NCBI GenBank assembly: GCA_940671915.1
Contig: CALNVZ010003433.1
Coordinates: forward strand, 33,860,476-33,924,475
Length of the DNA stretch: 64,000 bases
From: Paracentrotus lividus
Lineage: Eukaryota > Echinodermata > Echinoidea > Camarodonta > Echinidae
Direction: 5' to 3'
A program made the position numbers and the translations under genes. The notes under the pieces were generated by a model. That model ran no database searches and was not told where the DNA came from. It worked only from the letters and a program-made list of their open reading frames with translations. Shown here in pieces: positions 25,751 through 38,200 of the stretch. The first letter of the stretch is position 1. Each line of letters opens with the position of its first letter.

Positions 25751-28700
25751 GTAAGTCCTGCTTCATATTCCCATTCTAACGTCAACATTCGTGTGAAATG
25801 TAACCGTATGTTTGACCGCCGCGCCGCCGCGCCCACTGGCTTGGCAGAGATCAGAGCATGGTGATATTGCGGCCACCTGTCGGCCTTGCGCTGACTACCA
25901 CACTGGCTTAGGCTGTGTACAACTCTAACGGAGATCCAGATGCATACATTAGATGCGTGAGACCATCTAATCCCCAAGCCCCATCACGGGCTTTCGCATG
26001 CACAACATTACTTTGTGAAAATATGTATGTGGGCGATTCTTTGAAAAGTGAACCTTTTTTGGAAAAAATAAAGTTTGTCCTTTTTGTTTATAAGCTGCAT
26101 ATTCATATAGAACATTGTCTGAAGTTTCATGAAATGCATTTTTTATCTTAATTTTACACATTTTTCATGCTCATTTGGCCCATAAATTAACAATGCAAAA
26201 AATTTGAATAGAAAATGGTACGTAAATATCATTTGTTTACCCTACACTTATTGTAATGCTGGTTCCTTACTTTGATTATTGTAATTATACCCTTTTTAAC
26301 TTCATTCCTTATAAATTTTAATGAAAAAATAATGGTGCTGAATTGATTTGTTTTAAGTAATAACTAAAGAAATCAATGCCATCAAAATGTCACACACGTG
26401 ACCCAAAAACACGAAAAGTTAACGCCCCCCAAAAACATAGGTTCTATTATTATAACAATTTTTTTCTCCAAAGCTAGATATAATGTGCCTTGCATCTCAC
26501 CAAATATGAGCCAAGATAGCTTTTATTAGATAATAATTAACTATTTGAAATTGGTCCACACACGTGACCACGGGTCAGTGTGACACTGACTATGGTCATG
26601 CCTTAAAAAAGGGACCAAGAGGTATTCGGCCATTCTTTGAAAGTTGGAACTTTTTGGGACAAATAAATTTTTGCTTTTTGATTTTAAGCTGCATATTCAA
26701 ATAGAGCAATGTCTGAAGTTTCATGAACTGATGCTTTTTTCGTGATTTTGGCAATTGTTCATGCTCATTTGCAAATAAATTAAGCATATATGGTAATTAA
26801 ATGGAAAAACGGTAATAAATAATATTTATTTAACCCCTGACTGGAATGATTGCGGACCTTCCCTTACTTGGATTACTGTCATTATATTATATTTACCTCA
26901 TTCCTTTTATCTAACCCAAAAAAATAATGTTGTTCAATTGATTAATATTAAGAATAATCACCCTGGAAATTAATATGTCCTCAAAATGTCAACACCACAA
27001 GTAACCAGAAAACACAAAAACTTTACCCCGTCTTAACCATGGCTCTGGTATTATTATAATTATTTCTTCAAACTAGATTATAGACCCTCGAATCTCACAA
27101 ATATGAATCCATGACAATTTTAATTTGATTATAATTAGCAAACAAATTGGTCACACACATGACCCGCTGGGTGGGGGCGGTTCAATAAATTCTGATTATT
27201 TCACTTTCATTGGCTGAAATAATTATTCATAGTTATTATGCTCCAAATTGGTTCTGCAATAATTTTTGCGAAAAAAAAACAACACCAACTAAAGACAAAC
27301 AAACAAACAAACAAAGGTCGAAAAAACAAGGAAATACAAATAAAAAATTCATAAAACAATGATAAACACAAGGAATTTTAGTTCAGATAATTAAATCTTT
27401 TCCAACGTACAAGGTATTAGATGAATCCCTTTAACAGAACTTTAATGCAAACACAATTAGCATTCCAGAAACTGTAGTTTGACAATTAGAGACAAAAATT
27501 ATGACTTCATGCAATGCGTTATTTTAGCAATAATTTAATTCTGATCATATAAAATGAAATTAGTGTATTATTTATATGAAAAATAATACACAGCGTTTTT
27601 TCTTTTTTTAGTTACATATCCACACTACCATCGTGCAAATTGTTTGGTGCGCTCGGGATCACCAAATCTTTTTGGGCACAGCGCTCCCTAGCCTTCCCCA
27701 CAGTCTTGTACAAACTACCAAAACACCCCATTGACTGACTAGGTTGAGTTCATAAATTTTTTACCACAGAGGATAAATAGTAATTGCTCAAAAATTTCAT
27801 TTTATTGCATAATACATAAAATATTCATTTTTTTTCTGTACAATTTGCCATAGGTCACTACAACACGTGACCCCACTAAAATTCCACACACGTGACCCGA
27901 CCATCACGATAATAAAATAATAGATTAAAAAAGAAAATTTCAGAGAATGACTCCCCTATCCAGTAGTAATTATTTTGGTTAACAGGTCCATAAAATGCAT
28001 ATTTCACAGCAATAAGAACATTTATCATTTTAAAAAACTCAACAACGGAATTTCAAAATGAAAATTGAACTTTTTAAAAATCATATGCCGTTCTGTGAGG
28101 TCACAACACGTGACCCCACTTCTTATGAACCTCTGACCTTGAACATGCATATTGTAAATATCAAAAAAAATTTACAAAATGAGTAAGCCAACAAAATAAT
28201 ATAAGCAATGATATAAACATTAAATTTCAAGGATATTTTTAAAATTGTTAGAGTTATAGGCAATTAAAGTCAAGATTTTGCATAATTTCGGTCACACACG
28301 TGACCAAGAATGGTCCATGTTCACAGTGGCGGATCCAGGCGGGGCGCAGGGGACGCGTGCCCCCTCCCCCATAATTTGAAAAATACTCATTGACTGTACA
28401 TATTAAAATCAGAAAATTTTGGTGGCGACCCCCCTATCGGGCCTGGCGCCCCCCTCCCCATCCTGGAATCCTGGAGCTGCCACTGTGCCTACCTAAAAAT
28501 TGATTGATTTTACAGTATGTAAAATAAGTTTTAGGACTATATGTGCAAAATGTAGTTATAAATGATGAAGGGATCACAGTGGCAGATCTGAAAAAGAAGG
28601 GGGCAGGGGAGCAGATTTAATTTGATAGGGAGCAGTGCTCAAATATTTCATTTATTTTCTTCGAGGGGGGGGGGGGGCACCACTATAGGCTAATCATGTG

Positions 28701-31700
28701 ATGCATGAATATCCCATGCATGAAGCAACCAATATAGTATCATAATATATGTGAACATAAGATGTGAGATAGCGCATGCATGCAAAGTGTAGTAGGTAAA
28801 AAGAAGACTTTCAATGTGTTTGATGAAATTGAAATTTGATGAAGCAATAGTGAATGTGGTGATTGATCTGATAATACTGGTTGGTCATGTATTATTTGCA
28901 ATCCTAGTAAATAAATTTTGATTCCTTAAAATATAGCCAACTGCCTAATTAAGCTAAATCACTTTCGACTGAAAAATTAGCTTTTACTTGAAAAATTGAC
29001 TTCTGAAGGAGATGTAAAAAAGAGGAGAAATGATTTGATAAGAATTTTTTTGAAAAAAAAACAAAAACAAACAGAACAAAACAAATAACAAACTTAAGAG
29101 TCTGGGCATCTCTTTGGCTGTTTGATTGAAATAGAACAAATCTTGTCAAAAATATTAGCAATCTATGCAGGAGGGGAAGGGGGGGGGGGCAAGGGGTGTT
29201 TCCCAAATCTGAAAGTGTTGGCAAGGAAACAAGAGAAATACCTTGGATGAATAAATTAGGAGAACATGTTGTTTTGTGAAGTCTGATTGTCGGGTTGTAA
29301 AATCTATCTTTCATACTTTTTCTCCAGCATGTGTTCATTTTCCTCCTGATCTCTTGTTGATTGCAAGACTTGTAGTGAAAATGGAATAACATTCATTATA
29401 ATAGAGACAGATAGTTTTTATGTAGATGTCTATATTCCTAGTTTAAAAAAAATTTCCTTCTTCAAACAAAAATAGATACGAGTGGTTGATATTGAAGTAG
29501 ATTGATCTAATCAATACTTATACTAGATAAAAATAGTCCCATTAAAGGTGGGGAGGAGATGAGATTGTCAGGGAAATACAGCTTGAGTTTGGGAAACAGA
29601 CTACTGTGACCTCGTAAGGTCACAGGAGCTATTCTATATTTAGACCTCGCCCTGGTGTTAGAACATGAGTGCACCCACCCACGCAAAATTATCCTACCAC
29701 TTGGTTATTTTTACAAAGAAAGATGTATGATTTCAAAAGGAATCCTTGTTTGATTCACAGTTCACCCCAACATTCTGTAATCCTCTTTATGTCTTTTTAT
29801 CATTTCCTGCAGATACAATATTTTTACAACTTTTTGAAAAGGAAAGAGCGCCTCAGTAGTAGCGTTCACACGGTAGGCCTTAACTCCAAGTTAACTCCAA
29901 GTTATCCTTAAGAACATAGTCCTTAAGGATAACTTGGAGTTAACTTAGAGTTAAGGCCCGTGTGAACGATCTTGGTGTTTATGTTCTCGAGGACAACTTG
30001 GTGTTTATGTTCTCGACAGATCTTAGGGTTAAGACTCTTAACTCCAAGTTACCTCCAAGCGGTGGGTGGTCCCCGATCGCGCGTTTGACCGTGTGGACGG
30101 GATTTCAGCTTAGAGTTAGTGTTCTCGAGGACAAGAGTGACCCCTTGCATAGGTTAAACTTCCGGCCCCACTGGAGCGACGTAGGGGGAAATGAATTGCG
30201 CGCGCTACCTACAACTTGTACTTCCGGTCATCGAGCCGCTCGCTTGTCCTCGAGGACACTGTTCTCGAGGACAAGCACCCCGTGTGAACGTAACTCGGGA
30301 ACAAGCCGTCGGTGTTTAAATTCTTAAGGATACTGTTCTCGAGGACTAAAACCCCGATGGTCCCGTGTGAACATAACTAGTTTCTCTCACTTGATAGTGA
30401 TTTCAAAAGAAATCCTTGTGTGATTCACACCAACTGTTTAGTCTTCATATATTTGGGTTTTGTTTATTTTTTGTGGAGATACATAATAGCTTGACAAAGC
30501 ATTCCTTTGTAAAGATGTACTTGTTCCTGCATTCGGTAGGCCTACATATATCATAGATTGGAAATCCTTGTTTGTTTCACACCCATTAGGCCTACATGTA
30601 TGTTATCTTAATCTTTATTGTCCTATTACAACTTTGCCACAGATGAATTATTTTTATGACTCAATTCAAAAGAACGATCTCCTTTCCTTCCATCTGACAT
30701 GATTTTAAAATGAATCCGTGTTTGACTCAATCATTTCTTTAATCATCCCCTGTAAGTTTGCTGCAAATATTTGTATAACTTTATTCAAAAGGAAGACCTT
30801 TTTTCATTCCACTGTAAGCATAAAAAGAAAAGAGACTCCTGTACGATTCACACCTACTACATGAATTTTTTCTTTTTTTAAACATGAAAGTTTATTATCT
30901 GCCCAAAGAATAGAATCCTTGTTAAACAATTTCAAAATACAGTGTGTCATAAGTATTTCTGTGAAAATCAAGTTTCTCATTTATTATATTTATCATTTTT
31001 ATAATGAGGCCATACGGTTAGGTCAAGATAGGAATGTTTTCTCAAAGTCTAGACCCTGAGGCAAAAAGTAAAATCTGTCTGAAATAATTTGTCATGCATT
31101 CACAATTATATGTGATATGTCAAGATATCAGTTTTCAAAATAAGAAGTTTTCCTCTGAGTCTCTCTATACCCCTTTTACTTGTCCTCCCTATCTCTCGTC
31201 TTTCCTCTCCATCTATTTCTCTCTCTCTCTCTCTTTCATTTTTTCTGTCCTCTGTTTTTTTTTTTAACCATCTCTCTACCAAGGTCTCTGTCTTTCACTC
31301 ATTTGCCAGTATTCTCAAAGGGTGACTAAAGTTAGTGGGCCTACATATTTAGTAGCCTACTTTAGTCACCCTTCGAGAATACCGGCCATTGTCTCTTTCT
31401 TTCCTTTCTCTCTGTCTCTCTCATTCTCTCCCCCATCTTGTCTAGTCATAATTATATAAAACTGTTAGCTATCTCCAAACTATTTTATTGTCAGATGTTG
31501 AATGCACAGAAAATCCAGCTAAATCAAACTTAATTAGGAAGCTTAATGGTTTCACTCTCATGCTCTAATTCACATAGATTTTGTATTCTACACTAATATG
31601 CTTTTCAGACTACAGGTAAAATCCTTAACCCCAGGAAATAGGTAGGGCTAAGGGGGGGCCTTAGTACCACCTATTTCCTGGGGTTAAGCTTAGCACGCTT

Positions 31701-34700
31701 CGGTTTCAGACTGCGTTTTACCAAAGTAGGCTAGCACGGTAAATAGTACGGTACTATCTGGCCCTGCTAAAAAGCAGGGTTAGCCGGGTAATTGCGGAGT
31801 TAGCCGGGCAATTGCGGTGCTAAGAGTTGCAGTCTGAAACCAAACCGTGCTAAGGAAAAGCGGGGCTAAGCATTAGCCAATCAATGAAAATGTGGTCATG
31901 AATATGCATAATTATTCGTAAACTTGATAACACAAATATAGAGAAAAACAATGAATAACATAAAAAACAAACAAACAAACAAACAATGAATAACTTAATA
32001 AGGAAAAAAAATTTTAAAAAATGAATAACATAAGGAAAAAGAGAAAAACATTGAAAAACTTAATAAGGAAAAAATTAAAAAACAATGAATAACATAAGGA
32101 AAAAGAGAAAAACAATGAATAACATAAGGAAAAAGAGAAAAACAATGAATAATATAAGGAAAAATGGAAAAACAATGAATAACATAAGGAAAAAGAGAAA
32201 AACAATGAATAACATAAGGAAAAAGAGAAAAACAATGAATAACATAAAGAAAAATAGAAAAAAAACAATGAATAACATAAGGAAAAGAGAAAAACAATGT
32301 AAAACATAAGGAAAGAGAGAAAAACAACGAATAACATAAGGAAAAAGAGAAAACAATGAATAACATAATGAAAGAGAGATAAAATAATGAATTACATAAG
32401 GAAAGATAGATATACAATGAATAACATAAGGAAAAAGAGATAAAATAATGAATAACATAAGGAAAAAGACAGAGAAAAAAAAAGGAATAACATAGGAAAA
32501 AGAGAAAAAACAAGGAATAACATAAGGAAAAAAAGAAAAAACAAGGAATAACATAAGGAAAAAACAAAACAAAACAAGGAATAACATAGGGAATAGAGAA
32601 AAACAATGAATAACAAAAGGAAAGATAGGAAACATAGAATAACATAAGGAAAGAGATAAAAACAATGAAGAACATAAAGAAAGAGAGTGAAATCATTGAT
32701 ATTCATGATCCAGCAAATAGTATGGGGTTAAGGAATACCCAGTGTGAAAAGCATTGAATTTCTTAACCCCGGCTAAGCAAATAGTATGGGGTTAAGAAAC
32801 ACAGTCTGAAAGCAAAAAAATATAGTACGAGGTTAAGGATAGTATGGGGTTAAGGATAGTACGGGGTTAAGAAATAGCAGTCTGAAAAGGGTATAAATAA
32901 TCCTGTATTTATGTTTAGCCTATTACCTCTTCAATACTTCATCTCACCGCTGTCAAAGTGATCACAATTTTGTGGTCTCATAAAGTCACCCACTCTGGTG
33001 ATCCAGTTATTTACCTTGTCAAAATAATATCATATCCTGGATTTGTTTGTAAATATTAGTGTTTTTATAGATAATGGATAATGTATATTGAACTATTAAA
33101 TCTTTTTGTTTACCCCCACCCCCTGCAAACAAATAGGCCTATATATTTTTATGGTAAAAGGTATTGTTTTCTCCTTATAGCAGCATTTTCAGATTAAAAC
33201 AAATATTTTGACTCGCTTCAAGTGCAAGCAATAGTATAAATTCCTGAAGAGAAATGGTTGTTTTATATATGAACATTTTATGAAATTAGATATAGAATAT
33301 AAAAATAGGATTTATAGTGCAAATAACTTATTTGCTCTTGGCATTTTTGTTGTTAAATGCATGCAAGAATTCATTGGTAATTTGCCCTCCATATTTTTGT
33401 CATTTGTAAATATTGACTGACTCAAAGTTTTCTATGATTGAACTATATTGATCAGATGTGTAGACCTAGGGAGTGGGCATATTATCAATATTTGCTAGAA
33501 AAAAAGGGAAAAAAGAGATCTGTTTTGATTGAAATGACTTAAGAAGTAGTAGAATCTTCCGATTTCCCAAATGAAAAAAAAAAATCATAATCTCTTCATG
33601 ATCATGTCTTAAAATTATCAATAATTGCTACTGCTTCCATTCTGTGACAACTGTTGAGGGCCAAGTATTATAATATTTTAGTCAATAACGCTACATTTAA
33701 GTCCGTAGAGACTTTGTAATTAAGTGCTCTATGGATGTTAAATATATAGTACTACTTTTAGTTACTTAGAATTTAGATATACTTCAACCATGTATGCTAC
33801 ATGTGCTCTAATAAAATTTTAACAGGCAGCCATGCATGATGTTATGAAATGTATGTTTGGTATATCTGAATGAATCTGAATCTGATGGTATAGGCTTACT
33901 TTTGTTTTCAATGATATTCTTATACCATGTAGTGCCAGAAGGATGTAAAAGCATGACCTTGAACAGAGATAATAATAACCATTTTTCTAAAATAATATTA
34001 TACTGTTTATAGCAGTCTGATGACCTTAAATTGCAGATGAGACTTGTGAAATTAGAACCACGGTATAATATTCAAATCAATATTAGATCGAAAGACTTGG
34101 CGTCATGCATAGCAAATCTCTATTGTTGTTTGAAGTGGAACACAAAAAATAGCAGATACAAAAGGACAAAAAGAAAGTGAGAAAGAGATAGAAAGTGCTT
34201 TCGTATTGGCTTATATATATCAATTTTCATTTTAAGGTAAATTTTTCTTTAAATTTCTTTTACCAATTTGATTGAGTTTATTACTCACGTCCTTGGTAAT
34301 GTACATTCAGTTCTGTCATGCAATGCAGATCTTTTAAATGTACATCTACTTTCATGCTTTGCTAGGCTATCTGTCATTGTGTTATCTATCTGAGATTTAT
34401 TATATATAGTACTAGCTATTTTCTGTTTCATATGATCCATTCACTTAAGGATGTAATTACTGTATTAGGGATTTATCACATCTACATTGTGTTCATTGTT
34501 TTTCATTAACACTTGATAATAACATCAGTACTTCATGTATGTTTCTGAATCATCCATCAAAGTTTTGTATACAGCACTATGCAAGTAAATTTATGATAAA
34601 TGGTAATAATAATTAATAATAGTCCTATTAATCCTCATAATGATAATAATTAATAAGCCTAATGGTAATAATGATGTGGATAAATCAATAAAGCTCATTA

Positions 34701-35182
34701 TTAATGAGCTTATTCTCTGAAGAACCGTATGCTTTATATACAAAACAAGATGCATTCTAGGATTAATTTCAACAATATTTCCATGCATTTCTACAATATT
34801 TCCATGCATTTCTACTGGTGATGACAGCCTTGCCATTTCTTTTGTGTAGCACGTATGTTGTTTGACTGAAGTAGAGCATCTACCTATTATCTAGGGCAGC
34901 CAATTATGAAGTGCTAACTTTCTGGCAGTGTCATGAGTGAGTAATACATTGTAACATGATCCAAACACTGTTAGACCAGACAGAAACATATGGTATGATC
35001 ATCATGGCGCAAATGAATGTTCATTTAATATTATTATGAATGACAAAACCGTAAAAAATAAAAAACAAAAACGATATCCCATGAATTTCATAAACGCATT
35101 TGATAAAAAAAAGTTATTGTTATCTCCTTTTTTGGTGGAGGCGAGGGTTTTTTGTTGAAATAATCATATGACAGATGGAGAG

Positions 35183-35230
<48 letters not shown>

Positions 35231-38200
35231 AGGGGGGGGGGGGAGGAAGGGGAGGATTACATAGGGACTAACGCTCACTCCTCATTTTGAAAATGAGATT
35301 GAAGTGATACAAAATGGCTTGTTTACAGTTTATTTTTGTAAAAATTGTTTTTGTGAATTCTATACCTTGGTTGACCCTCGAGATTCCGGACTTGGTTATC
35401 AATTGGTCCATGTTTTACACTGTAATAGTCAATATTTAATGATCATCTATAGGCTTCATGTTGAACTAACTGGTAATTCAAGATTGAATGATAGTGTGGA
35501 CAGAGTAACAGGACCAAATGATATCACCTAGGTGCTGCTGAAGGTGTGTTTACACGTAGCGGTTAACGTATGTTTTGTTTTAACAAGCTGCATTTATCAG
35601 ATGATTTTTTACTCTAAGAGTATGTGAAATACATATGTAGGATCTATCTATGGAGCAGTTTATAAGGCATGACATTAAGAGGCTGGGAAGATGGGGAGGG
35701 GGGGGGGGAGGGGGGAGGGGGGGGGGGAGGGGGGAGGGAGTGGTGGTTAGGGGTACAACTTAATTGAACAGATCAGCGGAATCAAGTGTAGAAAAAGGGG
35801 GAGGCAAATTTACGATTTTGTGTAAACACACTTGCGCATGCAGATGCCTGCATAGTATACTGGATATAGCACTACCTGTTTATTTCTGTGTTACTAAGTC
35901 AACATCTTATATGAGACAGGTAGGGTCTTATAATTGCCTCATTATAGTCATTTTAAAGGTTGTGTGACCCTAAACAGTTGATACGGTTGCTACACACAGG
36001 AGGGGTCTCTTCAGTTAATGGTGCTGATAGCATCAGGTGTATTAGCGCTCTGAGGTGTTACAGGGTAAATTGAGAGATGATGATATGGAGGGAGGGAGGG
36101 AGGGAGAGGAAGGGAGAGGAAGGAGAGGAAAGGGTAGATCGAGTCGTTATGAGACAGGACGAGGAGACTCTGTAACATTTGCTTCAGCGACAATTGCTCT
36201 ACATTGTACATCATACACTCATCGAATGACTAATTTTAACTTTGCAATTAACACTATATACTATCCTCTAAACCTAAACGGTTAACCTAACATAAAACGC
36301 TATTGAATGTCTCTCAGACAAATTAAAGCCTGAAGCAAATGTCGTGTTACTACAGAAAAAAAAATTGGAGTTTGGGGAGGGGTGGAGAGGAGATGGGTGA
36401 GGAGGGGAGGGAGTTAATGGGAAAGAGAGAGACACAGACACACAGACAGATAGAAAAGAAGTACCGAATGAGAGGAATACAGAAAAGAACATCTAAAGAG
36501 GAGACAATTTGAAAAGAAAGATAGGGTATAAAAATGTTCAGGATCACTCTACACAAGTACATGTATTTGACTGCCTGCGGAGGGCGGGGTCATATTGCCT
36601 TGTGTTTATGCACTTCAGTAAAATTCCTCAATGAGGAAAAAAAATGTAAATATACCTTCATATACTTTTAGTAACTGAGCAATATTGTACCTTAACCCAT
36701 CCCCAAACTGATTTATCAGTTGCCATGGATATTTCATAATATTCACATTGAGTGATTGATGATCTATATAATAGAAAGGCTGGCTATTAAGCATGGTCCA
36801 ATAAATAATCTCAATAATCACTCAGCCAATCCCCACCTTCAAATAACTTGCCAAACATTTACGTCAAACACTCAACTCTTTTATTCACCCACACCCTATC
36901 ATGACATACCTCTCTATTGTTGGAAAACAGATTGCTTTGCAAAGCCATACAGAACACAGGACCTCAGGTACACCAAGTGAAATTGGACAAAAGTTGACAT
37001 TGCCGTGAATGCCAAGTTAGTTGACAGTTTGGTATATACTGCCACTTGGTCTGAACCCACATTGACTAATGCCCATTTGGTAAAACCCCACATGGTCTAA
37101 TGCAATTTAGTCTACAACCAGTTCATCTTATTATACCTTTTGGTATATTTGCCACGTAGCCTATTTACCATTTTGTCTAATTCCCACTTTGTCTGATGTC
37201 TATTTCATCTAATCCAACACCAATTAGTCAATTCCTGTAACAAACTAGATATACACCCAATCTTCATTTGGAAATTAGACGAAAATGCAATTAGATAATT
37301 AAACTGTCAGACAAATTGGCAATTAGAATAGGTGAGAGTTAGACCAAGGGGAAATCAGACCAACTTCTTATTGTACACCAAATGGATTTAGCCCATTTTG
37401 TATAAGGCAATCAGAGAATTGGCCTTGGTTAGACCAAGCAGATTTGGATTCCCGGCCTATCAGCGATGTGACTGGGACTTGGATGGGATATGATCAATTA
37501 CATTCAAGTGGATCGTCAATATAGTTTTGTATACAGATTGAGTATGGTCAAACATTGGCCTTTTACGAATCACGATCCATGGTCATATACCATGATAGCA
37601 CTGATGTTAATCCTTGTAGTGCCACAAAACTCTAGAATGTGCATCAAACATGAAATTTAATGATGCAATTTTTTTTAATGTCAAAGTAATTTTGCACAAT
37701 GTTTCCCCTAAAAGGTTTTTCAAATGCTCTTATTAAAAAGAACAAAAATTTGGAACCACGATAAATTAAAAATTAAGAAATACACATCTCATCATTCACA
37801 GATTTGTCATAAACAATAGGCTTAAACATTTTAGAATATTTTCAAAGTTGCTGAAACCATGGATTCTACCATTCTACTAAGACATGCTGAAACTATTAAG
37901 TAGGCCTAGCTAGAAATAGAAAACGCAAGTGCTGGTAGCAGATGTGCATTGAATTTTGACGCCTCAATGTACAGCTGTTGTGGCAATTATGGGTAGTTTA
38001 TTTATAGTGCATGAACGATTTAAAATTCATTGAGAGCTAAAGAACCTATATTTATAAATTAATGATAATATATTCTGTATTTAGGCCAAATCAATGGATG
38101 TATTGTTCAATTTCCAGCTATTTTAAAATTGAACGTAAGAGAAATGAGAACAAGCATTAAACCTACTACCAGCATGCCTGCATTAAATCCAGTGATCGTA

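Noticed and set aside
29962-30327. 121-codon + strand frame
   Set aside because: Lies inside the CTCGAG-rich foldback element; no domain and the counterpart copy does not preserve the frame.
31995-32706. Long - strand open frames (up to 233 codons) with 10-residue repeats, and a + strand 10-residue repeat frame
   Set aside because: Fully explained by a stop-free 30-bp minisatellite; frames are open simultaneously in several phases and the composition is low-complexity.
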